Shown in pieces: positions 8,805 through 18,630 of a DNA stretch of 64,000 nt (the stretch's first letter is position 1; each line of letters begins with the position of its first letter). The translations under genes and the position numbers were made by a program. This stretch comes from JADFJB01 sp964464595 (GTDB lineage: Bacteria > Zhuqueibacterota > JdFR-76 > DREG01). Location: NCBI GenBank assembly GCA_964464595.1, contig CAYXGW010000007.1:41806-105805 (forward strand), written 5' to 3'. The notes below the pieces were generated by a model that was not told where the DNA came from, made no database searches, and saw only the letters and a program-made list of their open reading frames with translations.

Positions 8805-10136
8805 TCAATTTTTTAAATTGCTCAACTCCTTGGCAATCCTTTCGAAATAATTTAGAGAAAATATCACAGCTATGGCCATCCAAAAATAGAGTTGAACTCC
8901 GTAATTAATCCAAAAATCCGGACCAGGAATACTGGCAATTATAAATGCCACAAAAGATGCGACAAAACCATGTGAATAATTCTTTACAAAATCTATTTTT
9001 GATCGATATGCTTTTCTGATTAATTTCATATATTCCAACATAAACCAAATGAACAAAAGAAACCCGGGTATGCCAACTTCTGATGATATAAGAATATAAA
9101 GATTATGAACAAATGTTTGAGCCCCATAATAATGCTGGTTAGCGTAACCAACCCCCAAAAGATAATGTTGTTTGACTACAGCTATACCTTCTTGTTCCAA
9201 ACCTTGCCGGCCTTCTAATATCTGCTCTTGATCATCAAAAAATACGCGGTTAATAATAACGTCTCCAAACTTAATAGCCCCTACGGCGCCAAAACCCAAG
9301 GCCAGAACCAAAAACCCTGTCGCATATATTTTTGTTTTGCTTTTCTTGGTTAAAAGATCCAAAAATATCATTACACAAATTCCGATTGCTAACCCAATCC
9401 AGGAACCGCGATTGTAAGTGGTAATTAAAGCTATGCTGCCAAAGAGGGTGGAGATCGAACAGATATAAAATAAAATTCGGTCCTTATTTGCTAAACCCGA
9501 AATTGCCCCCCTAATGACAATAGGTATTAATATTAAGTTAAACATTCCCAAATGGTTTGGATGCCGGTAGGTACCCCGTGACCGCCAGAACAAATGAGTT
9601 CTAATATCATCAATAACACCAAAAGTTATACCCATAAATTTAAATTGAATCAACGCTAATATAGATTGTCCGATAATCGCAAAAGCCAGAAAAATTATTA
9701 GATATCGAAAGTCATTTGGGGTTTTAATCGAATAAATAATTGTAATAAAAAACAACATATCTATTATAAACCGCGCCGGCCCTTGCCTGGCGCTATTCGG
9801 ATCAATGGCTACAGAAACGGAAAAAATACTCCACAAAATTAATAAACACCATGGAATTAGAATGCGTAAATACGGCTTCCAATATTTTATAGAAACCTTC
9901 TTACCATTTAAATTCCAAATTAATAAAGCCAAAAATACAAAATGAAACAGTCGAATATCCATTCTTATAAATTCGAGCCATACGCCTCCCTGCCATGCAG
10001 CAATAAATATACTTATAGCAAGCAGTATTCGTCTACGATTTGGAAAAATCAGAATTGCCATTCCAATTATTCCAAAACTCAGAATCATAAATGCTAATTG
10101 ACCAAAAGGAAATAAAGGTGGTAAATAATTGCTCAT
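8805..10136 (-). CDS. O-antigen ligase/polymerase-like membrane protein (Wzy_C/WaaL family)
   Basis: The 443-residue protein has about 11 to 12 membrane segments, a large periplasmic loop around residues 290 to 350, and the family signature FWRSRGTYRHPNHLGMFN with the Arg and His residues usual in this superfamily. It is the only Wzy/WaaL candidate in the window, so it is the best guess for the polymerase joining flipped repeat units in the periplasm. A ligase role is the alternative, because sequence alone does not separate the two. It sits 3 bases after the GT39-type gene at 10140..11840, so the pair is probably cotranscribed. Confidence 0.82.
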   Translation of the reverse strand: MSNYLPPLFPFGQLAFMILSFGIIGMAILIFPNRRRILLAISIFIAAWQGGVWLEFIRMDIRLFHFVFLALLIWNLNGKKVSIKYWKPYLRILIPWCLLILWSIFSVSVAIDPNSARQGPARFIIDMLFFITIIYSIKTPNDFRYLIIFLAFAIIGQSILALIQFKFMGITFGVIDDIRTHLFWRSRGTYRHPNHLGMFNLILIPIVIRGAISGLANKDRILFYICSISTLFGSIALITTYNRGSWIGLAIGICVMIFLDLLTKKSKTKIYATGFLVLALGFGAVGAIKFGDVIINRVFFDDQEQILEGRQGLEQEGIAVVKQHYLLGVGYANQHYYGAQTFVHNLYILISSEVGIPGFLLFIWFMLEYMKLIRKAYRSKIDFVKNYSHGFVASFVAFIIASIPGPDFWINYGVQLYFWMAIAVIFSLNYFERIAKELSNLKN

Positions 10137-10139
10137 AAT

Positions 10140-11840
10140 TTATATTTCTTTTGAAGTCTTCAAATGATTAATAAATCCGGATTTTTCTATCTGAACTTTA
10201 AAAATAATTGTTTTATAACCCGTTGCATCAACTTTGTTGTAGATTCTTTCAAGTCCCGGAATGTGTTCTGTTGTTTCAAATAAAGATTCAAGCCTGGGCA
10301 TATCATACCGGTATCTTTCATTCAGCACAATATAATTAACACCGCGGTTTTTTGCATAGGCCACAACACGGTCTATTTCATGATCTGGAATGGTTACCGA
10401 TTCTTTAATTTCGAAATTGTTTACATAAATATCAATGGAATGATAAAAACTCATAATAACTTTTTTGCCAGGCATATTAGTGTTTAACCAATTACCTGCT
10501 ATTTTTTGTTCGATTGGTGGTGTCCAATAATCCCGGGAATAGGGGTCCCTAGAAAGAATTTTACCCATCTCCGGGACAAAACTGAGTACTAGAACAATCG
10601 ATATTAAACTAAAACCAGCAAGCAGTTTAACATTTTTGTTTGTTGTTACAGCCAATTTATTCAAGGGTTCATACTCGCATAATTTCCTATAAACATTTAC
10701 ACCGCCATTGGCGATCCATATCGCACAAATTGGAAAAAGAGGAGTCAAATATCTTTCGGTTATATGGAACGACGGAATTAAAAGAAACCAAAAGAATATG
10801 ATAAATGACAATAAATAAATTATTTTCCATCCTTGAGACTTCTCCCAAGAGACGCCTAATAAACCAATCCCAAGTAGCAACATGGGCAATGTTGTAAACA
10901 ATTGCGGAATTGACCTCTTAAGCATGGAATACAGATTCTTAATATATTTTACTAAAAACGAACTGAGTTTTAAACCGCTGCCTTTGTTTAAACTGTTTTT
11001 ATTTATGGTTAAAAAATTACCAACATGATAAATTTGATCAAACGCAATCGACTGATTTTGATCGTCCAGCGTACGGAACGGATCAGTATCGTGGTCGCCG
11101 GTTGATGATTCGAATTGAAAATTTGCAGCGGCTTTGGAACTAATTGTCCACACCCCTGTTTCCATTTTGAGATAAAGTACATAAGGCAAAGCCACAACAA
11201 TGAAAGCCAACATAAAAGAAACACCAATTACAAGTTTGTTTAGATGTGTTTTAAATGCTATTTTTAATATAACCCAGGTTACAATCACACAAAAAAAACC
11301 CAAACTTTTGGGATGGTTCAGATACAATAACCCGGTTAATACTCCGGATAAAATGGCATATTTAAGGGAATAGTGTTCTAATAATTTCATGCCAAAATAG
11401 ATTGCAAACGTCGCCATAAGCATGGTAACAGGTTCGGTAAGGACCTGCGTTGATTGATAAGCAATTGGAGGGTAAAAAGAAATAAAACACGCAGCAACGA
11501 AACCAATTGTTTCATTAAACATATCTTTAGCTAGCAAATAAACTGGAATAACAACAAAGCTCCCCGCTATTATCGTTGCCAACCTGCCTGCAAAAATATA
11601 GTCATCGAAGATCATAGTTGTAATAGAAATAAGCCCTGGCAGTAGCGGCGTCCAATAAGGATGAAATATTTCAGCCAACCCATTCATACTACCACTAATG
11701 CCTAATTTCAAATAGTTAATTTCATCAAATGCTGGAACTAACCGAAATTTGATCAGCAGTAAACGGAACAGAAATCCAGCTACAACTAAAGCTGATAGTA
11801 TCTTAATTTGTTTATTTGATTTCAATAAATGAATACTCAA
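10140..11840 (-). CDS. GT39/ArnT-like membrane glycosyltransferase
   Basis: The 566-residue protein has about 12 membrane segments and a C-terminal soluble periplasmic part. The first periplasmic loop has LVPAFDEINYLKLG with the Asp-Glu pair typical of PMT/ArnT-type GT-C enzymes. The middle has a PYPP-like motif (FYPPIAYQSTQVLTEP). These enzymes take sugars from polyprenyl-phosphate donors and add them outside the cytoplasmic membrane. Donors could come from the GT2 enzymes at 23583..26593. It lies directly upstream of the Wzy/WaaL-like gene with a 3-base gap. The acceptor could be the EPS repeat, lipid A or a protein. Confidence 0.83.
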   Translation of the reverse strand: MSIHLLKSNKQIKILSALVVAGFLFRLLLIKFRLVPAFDEINYLKLGISGSMNGLAEIFHPYWTPLLPGLISITTMIFDDYIFAGRLATIIAGSFVVIPVYLLAKDMFNETIGFVAACFISFYPPIAYQSTQVLTEPVTMLMATFAIYFGMKLLEHYSLKYAILSGVLTGLLYLNHPKSLGFFCVIVTWVILKIAFKTHLNKLVIGVSFMLAFIVVALPYVLYLKMETGVWTISSKAAANFQFESSTGDHDTDPFRTLDDQNQSIAFDQIYHVGNFLTINKNSLNKGSGLKLSSFLVKYIKNLYSMLKRSIPQLFTTLPMLLLGIGLLGVSWEKSQGWKIIYLLSFIIFFWFLLIPSFHITERYLTPLFPICAIWIANGGVNVYRKLCEYEPLNKLAVTTNKNVKLLAGFSLISIVLVLSFVPEMGKILSRDPYSRDYWTPPIEQKIAGNWLNTNMPGKKVIMSFYHSIDIYVNNFEIKESVTIPDHEIDRVVAYAKNRGVNYIVLNERYRYDMPRLESLFETTEHIPGLERIYNKVDATGYKTIIFKVQIEKSGFINHLKTSKEI

Positions 11841-11868
11841 CTGGTTAAATCTGGATTTGTGGTTTGCT

Positions 11869-12714
11869 TTATGATGAGCTATAAATTTTACGAAGCATTT
11901 TCATATTTCCCGAAAACCATCCTTGTGAAATACAAATGCTATCATGAAATTGAAAGGAAACCAAACGAGTCATACTTTGTAAAACCACCCAAATTGTATT
12001 CAATAGAAAAAATGCTAACAATTTATGTGGGTATGGTAAATAAACTTTCGACATTGCATAAGTACGATTCTGGACATGCATCCGAATGCGGTTGCCTTTT
12101 TTGTATCCTCTGTTTTTGTGGAAAATCACGATATCTTCAAAAAATTTAACCGGCCAGCCAGCTTTTTCAGACGTGATACATAAATTGCTATCTTCAAAAT
12201 AATAAGGTATTTCCTCATCAAATCCATTTATTGATCGAAAGCAATCCCTTGGCACTACTAAATGGCATGAAGAGCCGACATTTGCTCTTTCCTGTTTGCA
12301 TGAAATACTCCCTCCTATAAATGTTGCACGACGGGGACCAACTTCAACCTCCTTGTCGTAGAGATTCACTATTTTCCCAGCAATGATTTTTCTTGGAGAG
12401 GCCAATTTTTGAATTTTTACCGGCCAATCCTGTGGCACTTGGATATCGGAATCTAAAAATATATAGAATTCAGCTTCAAATTCATTTGCTGCTCTATTCC
12501 GGCTTGCTGCAGGCCCACGTTGCGGATCATTTTGTAATAACTTTACCCGGGGAAATTCATCTTGCAGCATTTCAGCTGTTCCATCTGTAGAGCAATCGTC
12601 GACCACAACCAATTCAAAACCCACATTCTCTTGAAGAAATTTCATCGAACGAATGGTTTCACGTAGGTCGTCTCTACGATTGAAGGATGGAATGATGATT
12701 AAATATTTAGTCAT
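11869..12714 (-). CDS. GT2 family glycosyltransferase
   Basis: The 281-residue GT-A enzyme starts with YLIIIPSFNRRDDLRETIRS, followed by VVVDDCSTDGTAEML and the metal-binding FYIFLDSDIQVP (DxD). GPAASRNRAANEF is the usual conserved segment before the DxD. Most of the protein is soluble, with one hydrophobic stretch near residue 230 (LLAFFLLNTIWVVLQSM) that may place it at the membrane. It probably transfers one sugar to the growing lipid-linked unit; specificity is not readable. Its start is an ATG 26 bases after the upstream gene's stop. Confidence 0.85.
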   Translation of the reverse strand: MTKYLIIIPSFNRRDDLRETIRSMKFLQENVGFELVVVDDCSTDGTAEMLQDEFPRVKLLQNDPQRGPAASRNRAANEFEAEFYIFLDSDIQVPQDWPVKIQKLASPRKIIAGKIVNLYDKEVEVGPRRATFIGGSISCKQERANVGSSCHLVVPRDCFRSINGFDEEIPYYFEDSNLCITSEKAGWPVKFFEDIVIFHKNRGYKKGNRIRMHVQNRTYAMSKVYLPYPHKLLAFFLLNTIWVVLQSMTRLVSFQFHDSICISQGWFSGNMKMLRKIYSSS

Positions 12715-12739
12715 TACAATTAATTGTTGTTCTTCGGCC

Positions 12740-13651
12740 CTAAACCATAGATTCTGATACTTCAGCTACTTTTGGATTATGATCCATTTGAGTTTGAATT
12801 TCACTGAATGTTTCGACCACGTGTTTTGTAGAGGAAACACCCACAACAACGGATTCTACTTGCGGCAAAGAAAAAAGATATTCATAGGCTTCTTTGGGTT
12901 TTAAGAATCCCGCAGCCAACGTACTCATAGCCAATAATTGCAATTTGTATTCTTTTAGACTATCCTCAAAATCTTTTAATGATGGGTTTACCTGATAGCC
13001 CAGTTTATTTATGGATGCCATGATTAATGGATTCTCAATACCGACTTGATTTAAGGCCTTGATCAATCTTGGTAGATTTTTTGTACAATAGGCTGGAATT
13101 GCGTTGTACTTTTTCTCAACATGATCTGAATAAATCTTGAAAACTTCCGGGACATTCCAACCTAACACAAGGTCTGTCACCACATCATGCAAAAATATTG
13201 ATCTTAGGTTTAATTTGGTGAATTGTGCTACTTCAAAATCCACTAAAGCAACTAAAAGACTTTTAATATCTTTAGATAGTAAACCAAATCCACCACGCCA
13301 AAACATACTGATTTTGTTACTCAGAGTCGTTCCACTAATTGAATCCTTAACAATATTTACCAGACCTTTCTCATTAGCCAGCCTAACATATTTTGCTGCA
13401 TAGGGAACCAACAAATATATTCCCAGGTCATTTTTTAATTTTGGATCTTTTACTATTTCATCCGCAACAAAAGCCGCCCTTTCGTGTGTCGACATCATCA
13501 ATCCTGTGGCGCCATGATCGTAAGCAAAATCTATAACGTGTTTTATTCGAGAGATATCATTAAAATATGCATGTTTTTCGTTACCTGTTTGGGCCATCAA
13601 ATGGTTTACCCCAAAAAATTGATTATGTCCTAGAATAATCTTGTCTATCAT
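12740..13651 (-). CDS. Putative TIM-barrel protein, aldo/keto reductase-like C-terminus, function unknown
   Basis: The 303-residue soluble protein begins IDKIILGHNQFFGVNHL and shows the alternating beta/alpha spacing of a TIM barrel (FAYDHGATGLMMSTHERA, then IPAYCTKNLPRLIKAL). The C-terminal segment LPQVESVVVGVSSTKHVVET closely resembles the cofactor-phosphate region of aldo/keto reductases. I cannot find the full Asp-Tyr-Lys-His catalytic tetrad of that family in the usual places. It lies between a Gfo/Idh/MocA dehydrogenase and a GT2 gene, so a role in making an unusual sugar is likely but unproven. Confidence 0.6.
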   Translation of the reverse strand: MIDKIILGHNQFFGVNHLMAQTGNEKHAYFNDISRIKHVIDFAYDHGATGLMMSTHERAAFVADEIVKDPKLKNDLGIYLLVPYAAKYVRLANEKGLVNIVKDSISGTTLSNKISMFWRGGFGLLSKDIKSLLVALVDFEVAQFTKLNLRSIFLHDVVTDLVLGWNVPEVFKIYSDHVEKKYNAIPAYCTKNLPRLIKALNQVGIENPLIMASINKLGYQVNPSLKDFEDSLKEYKLQLLAMSTLAAGFLKPKEAYEYLFSLPQVESVVVGVSSTKHVVETFSEIQTQMDHNPKVAEVSESMV

Positions 13652-13688
13652 CGTTTGTTCCTTCTTATTTATTTGATCATAGTTGTTC

Positions 13689-14708
13689 TTACAGCTCTAC
13701 TGGTTGACCTTTTCTCTCTGCGGAGTAATAAATAGCGTCTACTATTTTCTGTACTTCATAAGCATTTTGCACATCGCTTTCAACCTTTTCTCCTGTTTGT
13801 ATAGCGTTGATAAAAGCCTGGTCTTGTTTTGTATACTGAGGTCCGCCAACATCAAATTCAACACCTTCAAATAAATCCGGTTTTAAATATTTCGTCCACC
13901 CTATATTTTGTCCATTTGAGGTTGAATCCAGGTATAAGTTCACCGCATCATCATTAACTTCAAGTGTGCCATTCACAGCATTTATCCGGATAGAAATTTC
14001 CATAAGTCGGTGATGACGTACACTCCACGATGAATCCATCCAACCTGTTACACCATTAGAAAACTCGAAATGTGCGTGGGCAAAATCTTCTACATTTTGT
14101 GAGTACCAGTTTCTTGTGTGTCCGGTCACATGTTCTACTTTACCAAAATACCAATGCAATAAATCTATAAGATGTGTCGCCTGACCAATAACAACACCTC
14201 CACCGGCATGTTCTTTTTCGTATCTCCACCCTTTCCCGGGTTTGAACAACTGTTCAACATAAATTGAAGAATTAAAATTGATAATTTCTCCCAAGATGCC
14301 AGAATCCAAGATACTTTTTGCCTTTTGAAATGTATCCACATACCGCATCATATAACCAGTCATCGTTGTAAGATTTTTTTGGTTAATTACTTCTACCAGT
14401 CCTTCAGCATCCGAACTTGTTATACTTAACGGTTTTTCAAGAAAGAATGGAATTCCCCTATTAGCACAATCAAGAGCCATTGGTATATGAAGAAAAACAG
14501 GGGTTGCAATAATTACGGCATCCGGAAATACTTTATCCAGCATTTCATTATGATCTACATGGGTTGATGCATTAATCATGTTCTTTGCTAATCCGAGTAG
14601 AAATTTAGAAGAATCACATATTCCTACAAGCTCGATGCCTTCCAGCGCATTCATAATCCCGGTATGTAGGAGCCCCATTTTACCAACACCAATTACCGCT
14701 ACTTTCAT
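13689..14708 (-). CDS. Gfo/Idh/MocA family NAD(P)-dependent sugar oxidoreductase
   Basis: The 339-residue protein begins VAVIGVGKMGLLHTGIMN, a Rossmann GxGxxG nucleotide site. The family hallmark FFLEKPLSIT (EKP, with the catalytic Lys) follows near residue 95. The second domain has GGGVVIGQATHLIDLLHWYFG, where the His in the GxxxDxxH-like motif is usual for this family. These enzymes oxidise or reduce sugar or sugar-nucleotide hydroxyls, for example at C3. The neighbouring TIM-barrel gene starts 37 bases downstream; together they may make a modified sugar. A clean ATG with a purine-rich leader precedes the frame. Confidence 0.87.
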   Translation of the reverse strand: MKVAVIGVGKMGLLHTGIMNALEGIELVGICDSSKFLLGLAKNMINASTHVDHNEMLDKVFPDAVIIATPVFLHIPMALDCANRGIPFFLEKPLSITSSDAEGLVEVINQKNLTTMTGYMMRYVDTFQKAKSILDSGILGEIINFNSSIYVEQLFKPGKGWRYEKEHAGGGVVIGQATHLIDLLHWYFGKVEHVTGHTRNWYSQNVEDFAHAHFEFSNGVTGWMDSSWSVRHHRLMEISIRINAVNGTLEVNDDAVNLYLDSTSNGQNIGWTKYLKPDLFEGVEFDVGGPQYTKQDQAFINAIQTGEKVESDVQNAYEVQKIVDAIYYSAERKGQPVEL

Positions 14709-14749
14709 TTCTTCTTCCTTTATTTAGATTTTTAGCTGGTTATGAAAAC

Positions 14750-15913
14750 TTATTTGGTTTCTGACAACATTTCTTTATATATATTTATCGTCTTATCACA
14801 GATCGGATCCCAGGAAAATTTCTTCAATAAAGTTTTAGAATCCTCGCTTAATTTCTTCGCAAGCTGATCATTTTGTAAAATCATTAAAACTTTTTCAGCC
14901 ATTTTATCAGGTTTAGCCGGTTCTACGGCAAATCTTTTATCCAATACTAAATCGGATAATCCCCCCAAATTCGTTACTACCAATGGCTTATAATAATCCA
15001 ATGCTACAAAACCAACACCACTCTGTGCTTCCATCCCCTTATAGGGTAATAAAACGACATCAGTGGCGGCAAAATATTTACTCACATCTTTATCAGGTAT
15101 GTACTTGAAATGGGCTACTATATTATTTTCAACTCCACTTTCTTTAATCATTTTCCAATACTTGTCGGGTTTGCCCCAAGGTTGACCAGCAATTAATCCA
15201 ACAACATCTCCGTTATATGTTTTCTTAAGATGAGCAACCGATTTTATGAAATCATCAACACCTTTGTAATCTCTAATGTTACCAAAAAAGAGAAGAACTT
15301 TTGTATTCACATCAATTCCAATTTCTTTTTTAGCCGATTCCATTGAATAGCCGTTTTTGTGATTTTCCCCAACAACACTATGAGGACCCATATCAATTTG
15401 ACATGTTTTAATTTCCGGAATCCCATAAAGATCATGCATTTGCTGAATGCTTTTTTGTACATGTACAATATACCGATCACAACGATTAATCACGGCTGAC
15501 ATCAACATGGTTTCATAAAATGAAGATTCGTGTTGGACAAGATTATGAACTGTCAAAACAACCTTCTTTTTTCTCCTTTTTAAGATGGAAAGAATGGTTA
15601 TCCATACAGGTGTAACCGGTAAACTCCATAGTTGAACATGAACTAAATCACCGGAATCTTTAAGAGCAGCCCTAATCCAGGTATAAGGATTATAGATACT
15701 TATTGAACGATAGATTTTAAGGTTATCATTTTCTACCGCAACAAAACTATCATCAGAATCTTTTGTACCTCCTGGATATAAAAATTCCGGATAAAGAGAT
15801 TTAAATGTGAAAAACTCAACATCTATTTTTTGGGACAAGTTTTTAACTAGATTCCAACAATAATATGCATTGCCTTTTAAGGGTGGCAATGTACCAAACA
15901 TCGATATTTTCAT
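14750..15913 (-). CDS. GT4 family glycosyltransferase
   Basis: The 387-residue GT-B protein starts ISMFGTLPPLKGNAYYCWNL. The donor half has VLLFFGNIRDYKGVDDFIKSV, VVLLPYKGMEAQSGVGFVAL and KPLVVTNLGGLSDLVLDKRF. The acidic residue expected in the E-x7-E motif is replaced in part (SGVGFVALDYYKP), as seen in some GT4 groups. It is followed downstream by the Gfo/Idh/MocA gene after 41 bases. It probably adds a sugar in the cytoplasm during EPS repeat assembly. Confidence 0.85.
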   Translation of the reverse strand: MKISMFGTLPPLKGNAYYCWNLVKNLSQKIDVEFFTFKSLYPEFLYPGGTKDSDDSFVAVENDNLKIYRSISIYNPYTWIRAALKDSGDLVHVQLWSLPVTPVWITILSILKRRKKKVVLTVHNLVQHESSFYETMLMSAVINRCDRYIVHVQKSIQQMHDLYGIPEIKTCQIDMGPHSVVGENHKNGYSMESAKKEIGIDVNTKVLLFFGNIRDYKGVDDFIKSVAHLKKTYNGDVVGLIAGQPWGKPDKYWKMIKESGVENNIVAHFKYIPDKDVSKYFAATDVVLLPYKGMEAQSGVGFVALDYYKPLVVTNLGGLSDLVLDKRFAVEPAKPDKMAEKVLMILQNDQLAKKLSEDSKTLLKKFSWDPICDKTINIYKEMLSETK

Positions 15914-15956
15914 TTGTGATTCCTTTTAGGAGTACCAATGAGGGAAAAACGAATAC

Positions 15957-17054
15957 TTAGTTTTTGTTTAATTGGATAAATAGATTTTCATAAGCATCGG
16001 CTACACGTTCCCAGGTATAATTTTCTTCGATTATCTTTACAGATTTCTTCCCTGCTTTTTCTACAACTATTGGATTGTCGAGTAGATATTGCATCTTTTT
16101 AGTCAATTCACCATTCCCCGTCTGGTTAAAAAAGAAGCCGGCATCCCCTAAAACTTCTCGTTGTTCCGGAACATCTGTTGCAAGTACACAATTGCCATAT
16201 CCCATGCCCTCAAGCAGTGCAGGGTGCGTTCCACCAACTTCAGTAGCCTGAACATAAAAATACGCATGGGATTGAAATTCTCGATAACCTTTTCCAAAGA
16301 CATAGCCGGTAAATATAATTCTTGGATCTTTGGTGCTTTTTAATTTCTTAATAAAACTACTACTATAAGGTGCGTCTCCTACCATTACCAACTTAAAATC
16401 GGTCTTTGCTTTTTCGAAAGCTTGGACGATTAGATGAGGATTGTTCTCAGGTTCAAATCGACTTACATAGAGAATGTACTTGTTAGGTTCTACTCCAAAT
16501 TTATCCAAAGCCTCTTTAGTTTCTACTTTTTCAACAGGAGCTCCATAAGGAATAAACCTGGATTCCTTCTTGAATTTTTTTACATAATATTTCTCAATAT
16601 CTCTTGAATCGGTTATGATTACAGATGCCATAAAAGTTGCAAACCACTCTGATATTTTATAAAACCACTGACCTATTATACTCCACTTTGCTCTTTTCCA
16701 TTCCAAGCCATCCACATTTAATGCAACAGGGGTTCCAAAAACCCGAGGAAGCCAGGTGTAAATTGCATTGGCGCTATTACAAATTAATATAACATTATAT
16801 CGTTCTTTTAGTGCGTGCAAAACACAAAGTGGGGTATGAACAACAGTATCTAAATACTTATGACCAATAGTAGGTAAGATGACAATTCGTACACCTTTAT
16901 AATACGGCTCTTTATAATCAATAGTATTTGATCTTCCATAGACTGTTACTTTATGACGCTTGTTTACTAATCTTGTAGATAACTCTTCTGCGAATGTTTC
17001 AAAACCACCATAATTTGCAGGAATTCCGCGAATACCCATGATTGCAATTTTCAT
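15957..17054 (-). CDS. GT4 glycosyltransferase with DUF1972 N-terminus (rhamnosyltransferase-like)
   Basis: The 365-residue protein begins with IMGIRGIPANYGGFETFAEE, the hallmark of the DUF1972 acceptor domain found in bacterial rhamnosyl- and galactosyltransferases of EPS clusters. The C-terminal donor domain has YILYVSRFEPENNPHLIVQA and VGGTHPALLEGMGYGNCVLA, with the GT4 Glu pair. Rhamnose or galactose transfer is a family-based suggestion only. No rhamnose biosynthesis genes (rmlABCD) are in the window. The start is ATG, and about 90 bases of AT-rich DNA separate it from the upstream flippase. Confidence 0.86.
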   Translation of the reverse strand: MKIAIMGIRGIPANYGGFETFAEELSTRLVNKRHKVTVYGRSNTIDYKEPYYKGVRIVILPTIGHKYLDTVVHTPLCVLHALKERYNVILICNSANAIYTWLPRVFGTPVALNVDGLEWKRAKWSIIGQWFYKISEWFATFMASVIITDSRDIEKYYVKKFKKESRFIPYGAPVEKVETKEALDKFGVEPNKYILYVSRFEPENNPHLIVQAFEKAKTDFKLVMVGDAPYSSSFIKKLKSTKDPRIIFTGYVFGKGYREFQSHAYFYVQATEVGGTHPALLEGMGYGNCVLATDVPEQREVLGDAGFFFNQTGNGELTKKMQYLLDNPIVVEKAGKKSVKIIEENYTWERVADAYENLFIQLNKN

Positions 17055-17145
17055 AATTCCATCATATTTTTTTAAATTAGATTTTAATTAAAATTAAATA
17101 CTTCATGAAATACATTTTTAGACATAAAAAAATAAGTAAACAAAA

Positions 17146-18609
17146 CTAAAGACTCTGTTTACCAAGCAACCTATTTCTACCAACAAAAATATCCATAATC
17201 TCTCCCAGTTCAATTTCTTTGATCACTAAAAGCCCTATAAAATAAATCAATGAAAAAATAACTGCTTTGGGTATAACCAAGAATGGTTCAATAACCCAAA
17301 ATGCCAAAATTAATGATGTTACTATGGCAACAATAAAAATTCTTAATACTGATACCACGGGTAACAGAGTTTTAAATCGCTTATAGATCAACAAACCGCC
17401 AATGAGCAACCCAACAAAGCTGGAAATTGTAGTTGCCTGTGCAGCGCCTATGGTGCCATTTATTTTAACAAAGTAGTAGTTTGCAATCACATCAATAACA
17501 ACCGTGATCAACGCCAATGAAAAAGATAGCCTGGGCTTATTGTCAGCATTTAAGATTGTGGTTATTATATAGAATAAAGTAAAAATAGAAAGACCTAGGG
17601 TTAAATAGGGTAATATCGGTGCGGCATTTGCAAACTTACTTGAATAAAACATTACTATGATCGGAATTGAATTTTGCCAGAAAAAAAACACCAGTGGAAT
17701 TAATATAATGATCATGTATCGAAAGACTTTTCTTATTTGCCTTTGGACATCCGATACGGTACCCAATGCAATAGTTCTGGATAAAACCGGCAAAAGAGTG
17801 AATGATAAAGCTAAAAATACAATGTATGGAATTCGAGCCAATGTGCTTGCGTTATAATAATAAGCCACATCCAAATCACTTAAAATCCGCTTCACAAAAA
17901 ATATATCAACACTTAAAAGTAAATTAATTGTAATTGTGAATAAGACAATTGGAACGGCAAAATCACGAATGTTAGCGAAAGTAAGTGCTCTTGAATCCTT
18001 TGGATTTTTAGCTCCAACAAATTTTATAGCTGTTAGAAGTCCAACTATAGATCCAATCCAATTCCCAATGAGTGCCCCACTTACACCATATCCCGCTATT
18101 ATCATGATAGATACACCACCAAATTTCCCGATCGAATATGCAATTATGGAAACCGCCTGGCAAGCGAATCTCCTCTGCCCTCCCAAAATACCGGTGTATA
18201 ACCAATACATGCCGTAAATAAAAATGTCAATTGAAGCGATCCAAAACAACAATCTCAAACTGTAATCATTAAAAATTAAAGAAAAAATTGGCACTGCACA
18301 TACAAAAACACCCAGAATCAACAGACAATAGATTAACTGCTTTTTGATTCCTAACTGAATAATTGAATCTATTTTGTATTTTCCACCGGGAATAAAATGT
18401 TGCATGGCTGTCGGTAGACCGTTGATTACGAAGAGTTCCACCCATACAAGGATCACCATTACTATTGCAAATTTTGCATATTCAATTTCATGCAACTTTA
18501 GGGCTAGCAGTATATTAACACCATACCCGGCAAACATAAATATAACTTGTCCAATCATTAACAACAGAGTTCCATGAGCAGTAGAATTGTTTAATTTAAT
18601 CCCAATCAC
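17146..18609 (-). CDS. Wzx-type flippase, second copy (MOP superfamily)
   Basis: The 487-residue integral membrane protein has about 14 membrane segments. Family features include LLMIGQVIFMFAGYGVNIL at the start and a charged half-way loop, RTIALGTVSDVQRQIRK. It shares fold and length but little direct identity with the Wzx at 604..2043, so the two are not recent duplicates. Being next to GT4 genes and an AglD-type membrane protein, it probably flips a lipid-linked oligosaccharide. A substrate different from the first Wzx is possible. Confidence 0.86.
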   Translation of the reverse strand: MIGIKLNNSTAHGTLLLMIGQVIFMFAGYGVNILLALKLHEIEYAKFAIVMVILVWVELFVINGLPTAMQHFIPGGKYKIDSIIQLGIKKQLIYCLLILGVFVCAVPIFSLIFNDYSLRLLFWIASIDIFIYGMYWLYTGILGGQRRFACQAVSIIAYSIGKFGGVSIMIIAGYGVSGALIGNWIGSIVGLLTAIKFVGAKNPKDSRALTFANIRDFAVPIVLFTITINLLLSVDIFFVKRILSDLDVAYYYNASTLARIPYIVFLALSFTLLPVLSRTIALGTVSDVQRQIRKVFRYMIIILIPLVFFFWQNSIPIIVMFYSSKFANAAPILPYLTLGLSIFTLFYIITTILNADNKPRLSFSLALITVVIDVIANYYFVKINGTIGAAQATTISSFVGLLIGGLLIYKRFKTLLPVVSVLRIFIVAIVTSLILAFWVIEPFLVIPKAVIFSLIYFIGLLVIKEIELGEIMDIFVGRNRLLGKQSL

Positions 18610-18630
18610 TTCATACGTCTTTCTGTGTCT

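Noticed and set aside
11829..12149. Plus-strand open frame of 106 codons
   Set aside because: It lies antisense to the end of the GT2 gene at 11869..12714, has no recognisable domain and no ribosome binding site; it is a shadow frame.
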